From: Heterobilharzia americana | Lineage: Eukaryota; Platyhelminthes; Trematoda; Strigeidida; Schistosomatidae | Direction of reading: 5' to 3' | Assembly (NCBI GenBank): GCA_944470555.2 | Contig: OX104127.1 | Location: 132,495,113-132,559,112, forward strand | Length of the DNA stretch: 64,000 nucleotides | Shown: positions 44,765 to 55,479 of the stretch, piece by piece | How the letters are laid out: each line of letters starts with the position of its first letter | Numbering within the stretch: the first letter of the stretch is position 1 | The notes under the pieces: model-generated | What the model was told of the DNA's origin: nothing | Seen by the model: the letters and a program-made list of their open reading frames with translations, nothing else | Databases searched by the model: none | Translations under genes and position numbers: made by a program

Positions 44765-46540
44765 ATCTCCCCCCCCCCCCTCCTACAAAGTCAAATGCTA
44801 TTTTTTTCAGTAAACAATATATCATACTAATAAAACCATCATGTACAAGTAGTATTTGGGGGATAAAAATGGTTGTACATAGAACAAGACTTCTGTTAAT
44901 TCAACATCCTTTTAGCAACCACTTTTAAACCACAGGTCTGGTATATCATTAGATGAAGTAAGAAATGACTCTTACAGTGATTGATCACTACAGAGTAACC
45001 AATTTCATGTTATCTAGTCTTAAATGCTGACCGAATTTTATCGATCATTTTCGAAATTTAGCCACCAAGCTAGGCGACTCAGTATCACGATTCCATTTTG
45101 ATAGATATTTATTGGATGGAGGCAATCGGTAGGAAGATTCAAGAGTGATTTTTGACACTCATTAATAACTATCAATTATGAGACTTTCTAATGTTGTACC
45201 AGAAATTATCTTTAATAATCAGTCGATTAATGCTGTATCATTTTGTTATTTGGATTGTGCAAAGAAAACTTCATCGACTACATACACACTATATAACCAG
45301 ATACTGAGTGAATTGAATTAGAGAGTTGTACAACTCGTTCAAATTCAACAGTATTCTTGGTTTTCTGAACATTTCTCTACACATAGTGTATTGGATACTA
45401 CTGATAAGAATGGATATACGTAGTATATGTTGAGAGGTCAGCAGAAGTCATAGACAATTACTAACAATGGGTAAATATTCTGTAAAGAGAAACACAAGAG
45501 ACAATATGAGCGTATGAAGCGCAAATGAAGATGGATGAAGAAAAGAAGATAAAGCACATTGTGAAAATGAAAATGGAAAGTGTACAATATTTTATCAATA
45601 CTATACGTCTCATTCTTGTCGTTTCCAACAACTGGTGTCGCTGCCAGTAATAGTTCTCATGAGAAAGATAGAACTCATACACATCCTATGAAATTAAAAC
45701 AAGATTCAAACTACATAACAATTGGTTGATTTGATGATATACAGCTTTATATGCTGGCAATCTTGATACAAGTTACAGTGTGGAACAGATCAGGGTTATA
45801 TGATCTAAACCATAGTGAAATTTCTAACCATGAACTGTGTAGTATCTACACTCTACTGTTTCGATACATGTTTATATAGTCTAATAGTTTATGGATCAAT
45901 AAAATATCGATCGTAGGCAATATCCAGTAATCGACAAGGATGAATAGTTATCGGAGAAAACATTACAACAAACATAGTGGATAAGATAAGATATGATAAG
46001 TAAAAAACGAAAAGATTAATGTGAATGAAATAAGCGAACTACAGTCAATATAAGCTAAAAATTGGCTTCCAAGAGAGCTATTGAAGCATGTGAAGGGAGA
46101 GAGAGAGAGAATATAAAAATCATCTCATAGCTTGCTTTAACGGTTAATCAATCAATATGAATCAATTATCTTCTTTTTTCTCTCCAAAAGTAAACGATAT
46201 TCATAAAGAACAAAGAACACTAGACAAGCCAATCATATTAATAGAAACTTAAATATGAAATATTCTATTTACACTGTTGGAAGGTTTAAAGCAGGTAATC
46301 AAGTTGGTAGGTAGGTACGTAAAAGTGTTCAAAGAAAAATACAGCAGAAATTATGAATTTCAACACATCATTAAACATTATCAACAGTATGAGCAGTAAA
46401 ACTAATTCCCCTAACCATAATCAAATATCTGACAAATTAGCATTCAACTTTATGAGATACTGTGCATTTTCTTTCACCCAGTCCTGACCTTCATCTAGGT
46501 TATTTTTACATATATCTTCTTTTACCCATAATCCCATATT
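44765..46540. other. Intron, no recognised feature
   Basis: Long AT-rich stretch with a short C-run at 44769-44781 and a (GA)n at 46098-46112. I found no coding or repeat-family signal. Confidence 0.45.
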
Positions 46541-46544
46541 TCTC

Positions 46545-47185
46545 TCAATTGACAAAGAGACAGACAGAATCAACGTAGAACCTCGCACACAAGTGTATCA
46601 CTCCAAATTGCGACACTTCACACCATAGCATACAAGGAATAGTTGGATAAAAACGAGTGATATAATAGTGGACAAAGTTGTGTAAAAGAATAAACAATCT
46701 GAAAGCAACGGTTAGTGCAAGTATTTAAGCTTTAGAAGACGTCAAAGAGTGAATATATCTGCGCCATTGTGAAACTGATTCCCAACAATATTATCAAAAG
46801 TCAACAACCACTGATTTCTATCGTCCCGGGGATCTCAGCCAATTAGAGACTATATCTCCCCACACAGCTCAGACCAACAGCAAAGGAATTCATTAACTAG
46901 TCCAGCTTCTTGGTATGAGCATCATGAAACCCCTTTCAAACCAATGCAACTTCCCCTAGCATATCACGTCGAGGTAGGTGGTAGGTCGGTATGCACAACA
47001 CATTTCCAAGCCAACTCAGTAGAATAGGGTTCATAATCCCATGAACTGACTTGCTGTCCTGTCCGAGAACCTTTCGCCTGACTTCAAAATTGCTCACATA
47101 GTGATTCCACTAAATGTGGGAAATGCGACAATACGCCTATGATCATGTCTCACAGTCATATAACAGGACAGAACAATTGCATCAT
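46545..47185 (-). mobile_element. LINE 3' region, decayed
   Basis: The minus strand carries the C-terminal and UTR landmarks of the LINE family (ggggagatatagtctctaat, ggtttcatgatgctcatacc, cactatgtgagcaattttga). It is closest by eye to the 39970-40960 subfamily, which has TTCACACC/GCGACACTTC near its 3' end. Confidence 0.6.
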
Positions 47186-47234
47186 TATCTTCGGCAAAAT
47201 CATACTATCCAGAAAAGTTTATAAAAGTGAACAT

Positions 47235-47790
47235 CACTCATAATACCCACAAACATGAGTTGATAAGAGAGCAGAAGAAACCTTGATTTATGCATCTGCA
47301 ATTTAAAGAAGACACCTCAAGTGAAATTTTATCACCATGTCTACCCAGAGCAATAAATAGAACGTTTCACTCAAAACGTCTATACCTATCCTTTAATAGC
47401 CAGACAACCATTGTTCAACCTGAGACTTAAGGACACCTTAACTCACTTGAGTTCATCATCATGCATATATACCGATTCAGCTGTTCCAGTCAAACAAGTT
47501 ATATAGGGCGCACTATTAGACACATCCGTCTCAGGATACGAGAAAATCTACCGGCATGGTTTGTAAAGGGTGAGATCAAATCCATTAGAAGTCCTATACT
47601 AGCACATCTAATAGATACAGAACATTAAATAGATGCTGGCACAGCTTTCACTATGATACACTGCGTTTCGAGGACTCTACCATGTGTCATTCGTTTACGC
47701 ATTCTCCATAGAGCGGAAGCTGCAGCTATAAGATCAACGAAGCCTCAACTTTGTATTCAAAAATAAAACGTCCATGCTGTACTCCTCCCT
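47235..47790 (+). mobile_element. Penelope-like element, GIY-YIG nuclease, best copy
   Basis: A plus-strand frame reads ..LPRAINRTFHSKRLYLSFNSQTTIV.., then IYRFSCSSQTSYIGRTIRHI and RLRIRENLPAWFVKGE. After it come ILAHLIDTEH and, past a frameshift, LRILHRAEAAAIRSTKPQLCIQK. This is the connector, the GIY-YIG core with YIGRT, and the conserved C-terminus of a Penelope-like nuclease. The RT is absent. Confidence 0.7.
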
Positions 47791-47821
47791 TGGCCTTCCA
47801 TCATCATCATTACTATGAAAT

Positions 47822-47916
47822 TTAAACGATAGGCAATATCGGGGCATCCACGCACCAGCACGTATGCAAATACAGACAGATCAATTCGGTCCAATCAACG
47901 ACGGAATAATACAAGC
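47822..47916 (+). mobile_element. SM-alpha tail fragment
   Basis: The sequence aggcaatatcggggcatcca ... tcaattcggtccaatcaacg matches the tail of SM-alpha; no head or ribozyme is present. Confidence 0.6.
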
Positions 47917-48028
47917 GACAAAATAAAAACTTTTAAAAGACCTGGTAAAACATATTTTTCACGTTAATATTACTCTTATTATCTGAACCATTTCACATTT
48001 TAACCATCTAATGATGACATATCTGCTC

Positions 48029-48308
48029 CAAACCTGGTGACCGTGAGGACAAATGCTCAACGATGACATTGGTTGATGGCCGCGCTATGTCGTGAACTGA
48101 CAGAAGTTGGAAATATGAACCATTGGATTCCGGCCCATTGGCTCAATGGTAACGTGCCGGCCAAGGGACTTGAAGGTCGCGGGTTCGATCCCTGACAAGG
48201 TCATGGGTGTGCACTTCCATACCAGGACGAAGGGGATCTCCAGTGCTCCCAGGTTCCTTATGTTCCTCCAACTGATGTCAACCCATAATGAATACAAACT
48301 TGAAAGAA
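48029..48308 (+). mobile_element. SINE-2 copy, full-length, in a filled site
   Basis: It runs from acctggtgaccgtgaggaca through the tRNA-like head (cattggctcaatggtaacgt, B box gggttcgatccc) to the tail ending acaaacttgaaagaa. The hammerhead has lost its first core strand by deletion, and GAAA is GAAG. The empty counterpart at 36195-36330 defines the ends. Confidence 0.65.
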
Positions 48309-48502
48309 CACTCCATCTCTGCCCTTAGGTAAATTCATGTCATTCTTTGTGTTAACGCTTCATTAGACACAATGTGACCTTCAACTTCTTTTTATTTATT
48401 TTCCTTTCCTATGCTGTGAACAGTCACTACGACTGATCGTCAGTCGATTGACTCAGTTTATGCTGTCATCTACAAACTTTAAAGAGCCATATTTTATGAT
48501 TA

Positions 48503-49102
48503 TTTATTGATCTACTTGTAATTCTCTGTCGCTTCATCCGATCCAATTGTTCCACCTCCATTGACATGTCGGCTACTATAAGAATACACCACGATATTAC
48601 CTGATTATCAATTATGGTCATTTAATTGGTTGTGGCTACCACACGAATCCACGATGCACGGCCCATCCTCTTTAGGAATCACTCCTCAGCTGCCTGCATC
48701 TACCTACACTCCACTACTCCACTCCACCCCACTCCATTCCACTCCACTCCACTTCGGACTCAAGTCATCTTCTTCCCAAAGAGACATCAACCTCGTTGTA
48801 CAAAAAGTGGCTATCGTTCCTCCAAGGCATAGTAGATAACGCCTTGGTGTTTGAAGTGATGGGTACGAAGTTCGAGTCTCGGTCGGAACAACATCACTCC
48901 CCACTCGGGTGCAGGTACGTCTAGCTGACGAATCCCAAATACGTCGAAACGTGCATCCTGGATTTTTCTGCTAGCTACAACCAACTAAGTTACTATAGGT
49001 CGCATTCTAATTATCACTCCATACCCATTCCTAAATGAATTTTATAACAGTAGAACCTGATGAGAAGTTACTGGAAAGAATATTCTTCGTTCATATTTGA
49101 CT
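48503..49102 (+). repeat. 600-bp duplicated segment, SM-alpha derived (copy 2)
   Basis: This is a near-identical copy of 38790-39390 in the same orientation. Flanking sequence differs immediately outside both ends, with tttattgat shared at the left junction. It contains the same inverted ribozyme remnants and CACTC tract. Confidence 0.75.
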
Positions 49103-49334
49103 TTTAAATCATAATAGTTGCATTTCAGTATTCAATACTGACTGATCGGTCTTAGGACAGTTACTTCCAGTACTAAGTTGAAATTGAATGTTACTAATTT
49201 AATCGAGTGTTTTGCATTAATAGGGGCATTATTATCCCTTAAAGCAGGATAAGTCAGTTATCTAATTAGAGGGTTAAATCAATTATGGCAGAGAATTCAT
49301 TGATATTCAAATTATGAATAACTGAAACATCATA

Positions 49335-49790
49335 ACCTACTGATTTCACTGTGGCCGCTGGTTCGAATCCCATCGAGGTCCGAATTTTAATTGCACCTTC
49401 GATCATTACCCAGTATCAATAGGAGCCCCAAATAGTCACAAATTAATAGTCAATATGATGCTCCTAACCTCCAACTGAAAGAGATTTGGATTCGGATGAG
49501 AAGTCCTGACTGGGCAGTCAGTTTGAATACCATCAAGAGGTAGTAACGCGTGACGAATACACATGGTAGTCGGTCAAGACCCTTGGTGGTTGAAACGATA
49601 TAAAAATCTGGTCAGTAGTTTGGCCCCGTAGCTCAGTTGGTACAGCATTGGGCAGGAAGCTCGGTGGTCACTGGTTCGAATCCGGCCGCGGCTCAAATTT
49701 TGACTTCACTTTCAATAACCCCCCAGTATCAATGCTATTCTCCCAGGCCGCGGCTATCTCAGATAGTCAAAATGATATTCACATAGAGCC
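49335..49790 (+). mobile_element. SINE-3 tandem pair
   Basis: A tRNA-like half (ggtcactggttcgaatccc-type, 49350-49380) with body is followed, after a spacer (ggatgagaagtcctgactgg), by a second complete head at 49622-49690. That head has A box tagctcagttggtacagca and B box ggttcgaatcc, followed by its body to about 49790. This B box is perfect. Confidence 0.65.
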
Positions 49791-49799
49791 TAATCATCA

Positions 49800-50640
49800 T
49801 GGGATCAATACTTATAGGCAGATCATAGTACGATCCTAGTGATGAGAACTGCTATAGTGAGAAGAGTCGAATATTAGTAAGGATCAAGGTCATGAAATTA
49901 GTCAGTGATAGATCTTCTCCATTCGACATGATACACTGAAGCAGTCAGTCGAGAGTGTCTGAATGAAGTAACAATAACCAGATAAATACATTTATTCTGA
50001 ATACTCAGCATATAATAAATACACGGCATTAATAAGATGAGGATTTTAAAAGTGAATAAGCCTCACCCACTAACAAACTCAGAACAAAGTATGCCTTACT
50101 CAAGGGGAACACTTTAGTCTAATCCATAAAATCTACTGTTAGTTTGGTAGACTCAACTTTATTCCAAACATGCAATTTAAAAAAAGAAAAGAATTCCTAT
50201 AAAAATATTATTAACCATTCATTATTCTACTAGATGGCATGAGATCAATGGGATGTAAGAAAAGAGAATGAGAGAAGAAGAAGAAGAAGAAGGAGAGAGA
50301 GAGAGAGAGAGAGAGAGAGTAACACTCCTAATGAACAGCAAAATGGTTTATACACTTGATTAAGTTTGTTATTTGGACAGTTATATATAAGAAAAAAAAG
50401 CCATGGAATTACATCCTTTATCACAAATGTAACTAGCATAGCTATTTCACCTGTTTTCTTCCCTCATCATTATTTACAGATGTACTATGAAGAGTATAAC
50501 AGCGAATTTCAACAAATTACAACGACAGATTTAAATACTTCGTTACTGTGATAGTCATTGGCTCTATATACTTAAACATCACATGCTTCATGCTTTCCCA
50601 TAATAATCAGCTATTGTGGCAATGATCATGATCAACGGAC
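49800..50640. other. Intron with purine microsatellite, otherwise unrecognised
   Basis: Contains (AAG)n then (GA)n at 50275-50320. No family repeat or gene is seen. Confidence 0.45.
50275..50320. repeat. (AAG)n/(GA)n microsatellite
   Basis: AGA triplets pass into GA dinucleotides in an all-purine run. Confidence 0.9.
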
Positions 50641-51575
50641 AGCTACGCACAACTTTGTCAAATGAAGTGAAATCAAGACCGAGTCATTACTTTAATCAAG
50701 TAGCTTCATTGGGACTTCAGCTGAACGCATAGAAGACAGAGGTGATGAAGATACACAACCAACAACAACAACGAGCACCAAAAACCACTAACCGGAGAAA
50801 TCTAAACAAAGTTGTCTCTTTCACCCACTAACCTAGGCAGCATCGTTTCAACTACAGGCAGCGGCACACATGACGATGTGAAATCCACGATCGGAAAGAC
50901 AACAAGATAGGCCTTCCTGCATTAATGTGAAATCAGTGTGGAGATCTACTCCACTCCACTGCACTCCACTCAACTCAGCATAAAGCGTGAACAACATCCA
51001 CATTTGCAACACTAATTCAGTCAGGTAAGTCAATGCTTCTATGTGATGGTTGACAGACTTGACACGTTACGAAAAGCATTTCCAACAAACTACAGACAGA
51101 CATACATGAACAGCTGCCACCTACCCTCACTACTCGATGCTGAAGATGAGATCAGATGGTCAGAAAGAATAAGTGACGAGGAACTCACTGTGACTGCCTG
51201 GCTTGCTGGCTGGCTGGCTGGCTGGCAGGCAGGCAGGCAGACAGGCAATTAACCAATCGACCAAGAAGCTATCACCCAACAAATATGCAGAAGAAGGAAG
51301 TGGAGATCGATTGGGTTGGATTGGATTGGACATACACTGAGAAGACTGTTTGGGGACATCGCATGCGAGGTCACACCCCTGAGTGGAATCCTCACGGGAA
51401 ATGACAGGTTTGGTGTCTGAGGCGAGGGTTACATGGAGGGGGGGGGAGATGATGTGAGGAAGAGATGAAAGCTTGTGGGCAGTCGTGGAGCTAGGTTGAA
51501 GAGACTGTAGAGAAGAGAGCGAAATGGTGATGTGCTTCTGAATCCCTATGTTCCACTAGGAACCCAAGGTAAAAA
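50640..51575 (+). mobile_element. LINE copy B (RTE-like), C-terminal half
   Basis: The same element as 7540-9085, starting later. Landmarks are aagacagaggtgatgaagat, the ctaacctaggcagcatcg region, TYMNSCH, KWRSIGLDWIGHTLRR-type remnants (51298-51345) and the end ccactaggaacccaaggta. The frame is broken. Internal CACTC and CTGG repeats have expanded. Confidence 0.65.
51196..51246. repeat. (CTGG)n/(CAGG)n tetramer repeat
   Basis: TGGC units switch to AGGC units in LINE copy B. Copy A lacks this expansion. Confidence 0.85.
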
Positions 51576-51689
51576 TAATAATAAAGTAGCTTCATCAGTA
51601 GAATGTCGTCCAAATAACTCAAAAGTCATATGACTCAAACCCTGCAGTGATCTCAGGCTTTCTTCTGAATCCAGTCCTCTTCCATCTAT

Positions 51690-51870
51690 ATAATTCACAG
51701 GTAGAACAAGAATTGTGGCTCATTGGTTAAAAAAGATGACTTCCAACCAATGCGTCACGGGTTTGAACCCCACTCCACTTATCAGGTAGTAGTATCACTG
51801 AACCTCACACAATAGGTGTGGCTTACTACTGTTGGGAGCATTTCATTTCACTCGTGTTATCAACATGAAA
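51690..51870 (+). mobile_element. tRNA-headed repeat (SINE-4)
   Basis: The head has A-box-like gtggctcattggttaaaaaa and B box gggtttgaacccc. The body (tcacacaataggtgtggctt) matches 29345-29510 and 31200-31365 in reverse. Confidence 0.55.
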
Positions 51871-52029
51871 GAATATCACGATTGAAAAGACAGACAAAAG
51901 AACTGAATAAAAGTTAATAGAAAGGTGAAACGCGAGATCTGTCATTTATGCTGTAAGCGTTAAAAAAACCACTCATTCATGCGATACTAAAGTCATACAT
52001 CTTGATTACATAAAAGAAGAATAAACCGC

Positions 52030-52861
52030 AATACTGGAATAATTACACTGCAAAAAACTTGGTTACATGAACTTCATAATGACAATTTCATTTCTCTGAA
52101 TGATTCAAAATTTTCCGTCAAGATCAATATACCTCTACTAAGAAAAGTCAAGGTGGAGTAGCTACCTTCATCAATATCCATCGGTGCATTTCCAGTTATA
52201 AATCCTTCAAATTCTCTAATGACTACAAAGATTTTATCACTGTAAAATCCCGCCCAATACATTTGAACAAATATCGCTTTATTTATATCACAAATATCTA
52301 CCTGACACCTGGTTGCATTTTCTTCAAACTATCCAGTTCCTCTGATATATTTACGGAATTTGCAGCTCCTATACTCTGTGGTTCCCTGTCAATAATATGT
52401 GGTGATTTCAATTCTTGTGACCAAAGCTTTCTCCAAACTCTTGGTCATCAAAACCTTGTTAACTTCACAACACGTCAGGATGCAATATTAGACTTGGTAT
52501 TTGTCAATGATACTGATATATGTGAAACTTGAAGGAGATCCCCACTGTTCAGCTCAGATCATTGCATTATACGTGTTTTGCCCAAAATATATGGCAATCT
52601 ACACAAAACAGCCTTTACATATAAGAAGATTGTACATAGAAACTATTCACTTAGTATAAAGACAAAAGAAATTCTGTTAAGTATGAAAAACTCAAATAGA
52701 CTGATTGCGACATCTATGCTTTTGATGATACACCGAACTGCGAACGCAATAAAATCATATTGCCATTCCGAAAGCCCAAATACGAAGGTAGATATCTTTC
52801 CACATTCACATACATATACACAATATGGTACATATTCACTGGAAAATTTACTGATAACCAT
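52030..52861 (+). mobile_element. CR1-like LINE, endonuclease domain remnant
   Basis: Plus-strand frames read ITLQKTWLHE, then IYLTPGCIFFK, ICGDFNSCDQSF (52396-52432), ILDLVFVNDTDICET and SSDHCIIRV (52548-52572). These are the YxPP-, GDFN- and SDH-type catalytic motifs of an apurinic-type LINE endonuclease, as in the CR1-like schistosome SR1 type. Further frames to 52861 follow in the linker. Stops interrupt it near 52155 and 52533. Confidence 0.65.
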
Positions 52862-53312
52862 TCTGACTATCTGAGATAGCTGTGGTTTGGCAGACTAGTA
52901 TTTATACTGGATGGTGATTGAAGGTGAAATGAAAATTTTGACCGCGGTCGGATTCAAACCAGCGTCCACCTGGTTTTCGGCCCGATGCTCTACATTCACC
53001 TTCAATCACCACCCAGTATACATGTTCCCCATCTCTAATTGACCGAGATTTGGATACGGATGAGAAGTCCTGACTGGGCAGCTAATGAGTGCGACCAGGC
53101 GGTAGTAACGCATAACGAATTCATATAGCAGTCGTTCAAAACACCTGGTGGTTGGAATGGTCAAATAAAAATTTGGTCAGTAGTCAGGTCTCGTAGCTCA
53201 GTTGACAGAGCATCCGACCGAAAATCCGGTGGTCACTGGTTCGAATCCTACTGCGGCCTAAATTCTCATTTCACTTTCAATCACCACCCAGTATCAACTT
53301 ACTGATAACCAT
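52848..53312. mobile_element. SINE-3 composite inserted in the LINE, with 14-bp TSD
   Basis: TTACTGATAACCAT occurs at 52848-52861 and 53299-53312, flanking the insert 52862-53298. The insert holds a truncated minus-oriented head and body (52862-52997), a spacer shared with 49480-49620, and a complete plus-oriented head (53190-53260, B box ggttcgaatcc) with body ending cacccagtatcaa. It interrupts the LINE frame and is therefore younger than the LINE. Confidence 0.75.
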
Positions 53313-53785
53313 ACATGAACAGCCATAACCAATAGTGATTAAGATTGATGATAATGTATGATAGCCTTCGTTGCGTTCCTGTGACATTCAAAAACAGTTC
53401 TTTTCTAATGACATAAACAACGAACTGATTGAGTTATATGATTATGGTTTATAAGACAAACAGAGCAACTGTAAATAAACAGCAACCTTTTTAAAAACTG
53501 TTTTGCAACAGGACATGTTGATAATGTTACATTTTTCAAAAAAATTTACTGTACACAAATATTGATCATCTCCAAAACGGACTGACAGGGAGAATAGTGT
53601 GTCCAGATTACCCCCTTCGAATCACCACGCTTTGGAACAGCATGGAATGAGAGAATAATCATAAGTAGAGCAATAACGAATAAAATCACAACAAGTACAC
53701 AAACAAAAGTGGGAATTCGACAAATATCTAAAGATGATTTAAATGGTCAAAATTCGGAAGGTCTAAAAACTGAGTAAACTTTATT
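53313..53785 (+). mobile_element. CR1-like LINE continuation, poorly preserved
   Basis: This continues the interrupted element (duplicated site at its start). Weak frames are visible but no RT catalytic box, so the RT is either gone or unrecognisable. Confidence 0.35.
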
Positions 53786-54149
53786 TTGAGTAATATCACC
53801 ATGATTATATGAGAGCAATAATCACCAAGATTTCTAGGACTGCACAACTATCCTACATAGCATAAACCAACAGTCTGTAACCTTATCAAGCGTTGTCAGG
53901 TATTCATCTTATCACGACTACATGAACCTAAGCTCAAAAGAAATACAAGGTCACTACAGCTCACTGAAACATACGACAAAACTATTTTCCGTTCGTCTCA
54001 ACTATACACAGATATAGCACAAAAGCTAAGCATATTACATGACCTGTTACTTGAATAACACCAAAACTCTTAAAAGCTGTGTGAGTTAAATGAATGGTCA
54101 ATGGTAGATAACGGATAGAATTTGAATGTTTGTGGGGATTTAGAGATTT

Positions 54150-54496
54150 TAAAAGTTAGTATTCACCATGGACTGACATCAGTTGGAGGAGCATTGGAAA
54201 CCTGGGAGCACTGGACAGCTATTTCGTCCTAGTATGGGACTCAGCAGTGCGCACCCATGACTCTGCCAGGGATCGAACCCGAGACCTCCAGGTTCCATGG
54301 CCAGCACGTTACCATTGGATCCCGACCCAGTGGCCCAATGGTAACGTGTTGGCCACGGAACCTGAAGGTCGTAGGTTCGATCCCTGGCGGGAACTACTGA
54401 AGAGTCCCATACTGGGGAGAAACAGCTGTCCAGTGCTCCCAGGTTTCCAAGGTTCCTCCAACTGATATCAGTCCATGATGAATACCAACTTGAAGA
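54150..54496. mobile_element. SINE-2 inverted dimer, compact
   Basis: A minus arm (54150-54325) and a plus arm (54315-54496) are joined almost directly at their tRNA-like heads. The tail motif (tggactgacatcagttgg and its complement) lies at both outer ends. The minus hammerhead has lost three core bases (CTGA-GTCC). The plus one has CTGAAGA and GAAA but weak stem II and a rebuilt stem I. Confidence 0.65.
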
Positions 54497-54679
54497 TATC
54501 GAGTAGTTGACAAAAATCATTAAAAGAATCTCAAGGGAAATGAGATCAAAGATATTTCTTTCAAAACCATGTTAAATTATGCTCTTATATGGCTATCACA
54601 CTAAGTTAACCTTCAATGTTTTCCATCTAAGCAAAAATTTAGCAGTACAACAAACTCCAGAAAGAAAGATTATTACTAT

Positions 54680-55010
54680 TTATTGATATACTTGTAATTC
54701 TCCGTTATTTCACTGGATCGAAATGTTTGACCTGTATTGGTATATGGACCCTATGCAAATGTCTCAATATTGCCTAAATATGAATTATTATGCCTAACAG
54801 AGGAATTCAGGATGCGCGTTTCGTACTATTTGGGACTCACTCGTCAGTTGGATGTACCTGCACCCCAAGGAGTGTTGTTCCCACTAAGACTCGAACCTCG
54901 TACTAATCAATTCAAACTCCATAGTGTTATCCACTAGGCCATGAGTCCCAAATAGGATGAGACATACGTCCTGAATTCCTCTGCTGGCCACAACCAAGCA
55001 CATTACCAAA
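54680..55010 (-). mobile_element. SM-alpha copy with core-insertion ribozyme
   Basis: Minus strand: a partial ribozyme (54945-54990 region, plus orientation) caps a head. The main ribozyme (54806-54860) contains the GAGT insertion, and the tail runs to 54690. GAAA is kept but stem II reads GTCC/GTAC. Confidence 0.6.
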
Positions 55011-55014
55011 GAAA

Positions 55015-55475
55015 TATTATGTTTGAAAACGTCATCGGTCAGACATATGATATGTTCACTTCATCTAAAGGACACTTTGGCCACTTAAAGTTTATCATTA
55101 AGTTGATAACTTTTATCCACAAACATCAATCACAACACATTGTTTGGAGTTGCATTAAAGAGTCTATGCAATTGAAGAGTTACGATGAAATCATATTCTT
55201 CACAGCTTACATAACCTACACAAAGGAATAACGATGATGAGAGCATTATTCTAAGCATAACTACAATAATGACAAATTAAATGTATCTTTGATTATTTAT
55301 AATTCTCAGTAACAAAACATTCACACTGGAGAGATGATTGGTTACACTAGAAGTGAATGAATGAGCACATTTACTCTGTGCACAATTTTCACACTTATTT
55401 ACGGTTTCCGCACCAAAAGTGATCTAGAAAGCACCATATTAAAAATTGACATCCATTTAGAAGATCAATCAAGGA
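55015..55475. other. Intron, no recognised feature
   Basis: One short plus-strand open frame (55019-55231) has no recognisable motif. Otherwise unremarkable AT-rich sequence. Confidence 0.4.
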
Positions 55476-55479
55476 ATCA

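Noticed and set aside
49622..49690. Second tRNA-like sequence with good A and B boxes as a tRNA gene
   Set aside because: It is followed by the SINE-3 body and preceded by the SINE-3 spacer. No paired acceptor stem or anticodon loop is convincing.
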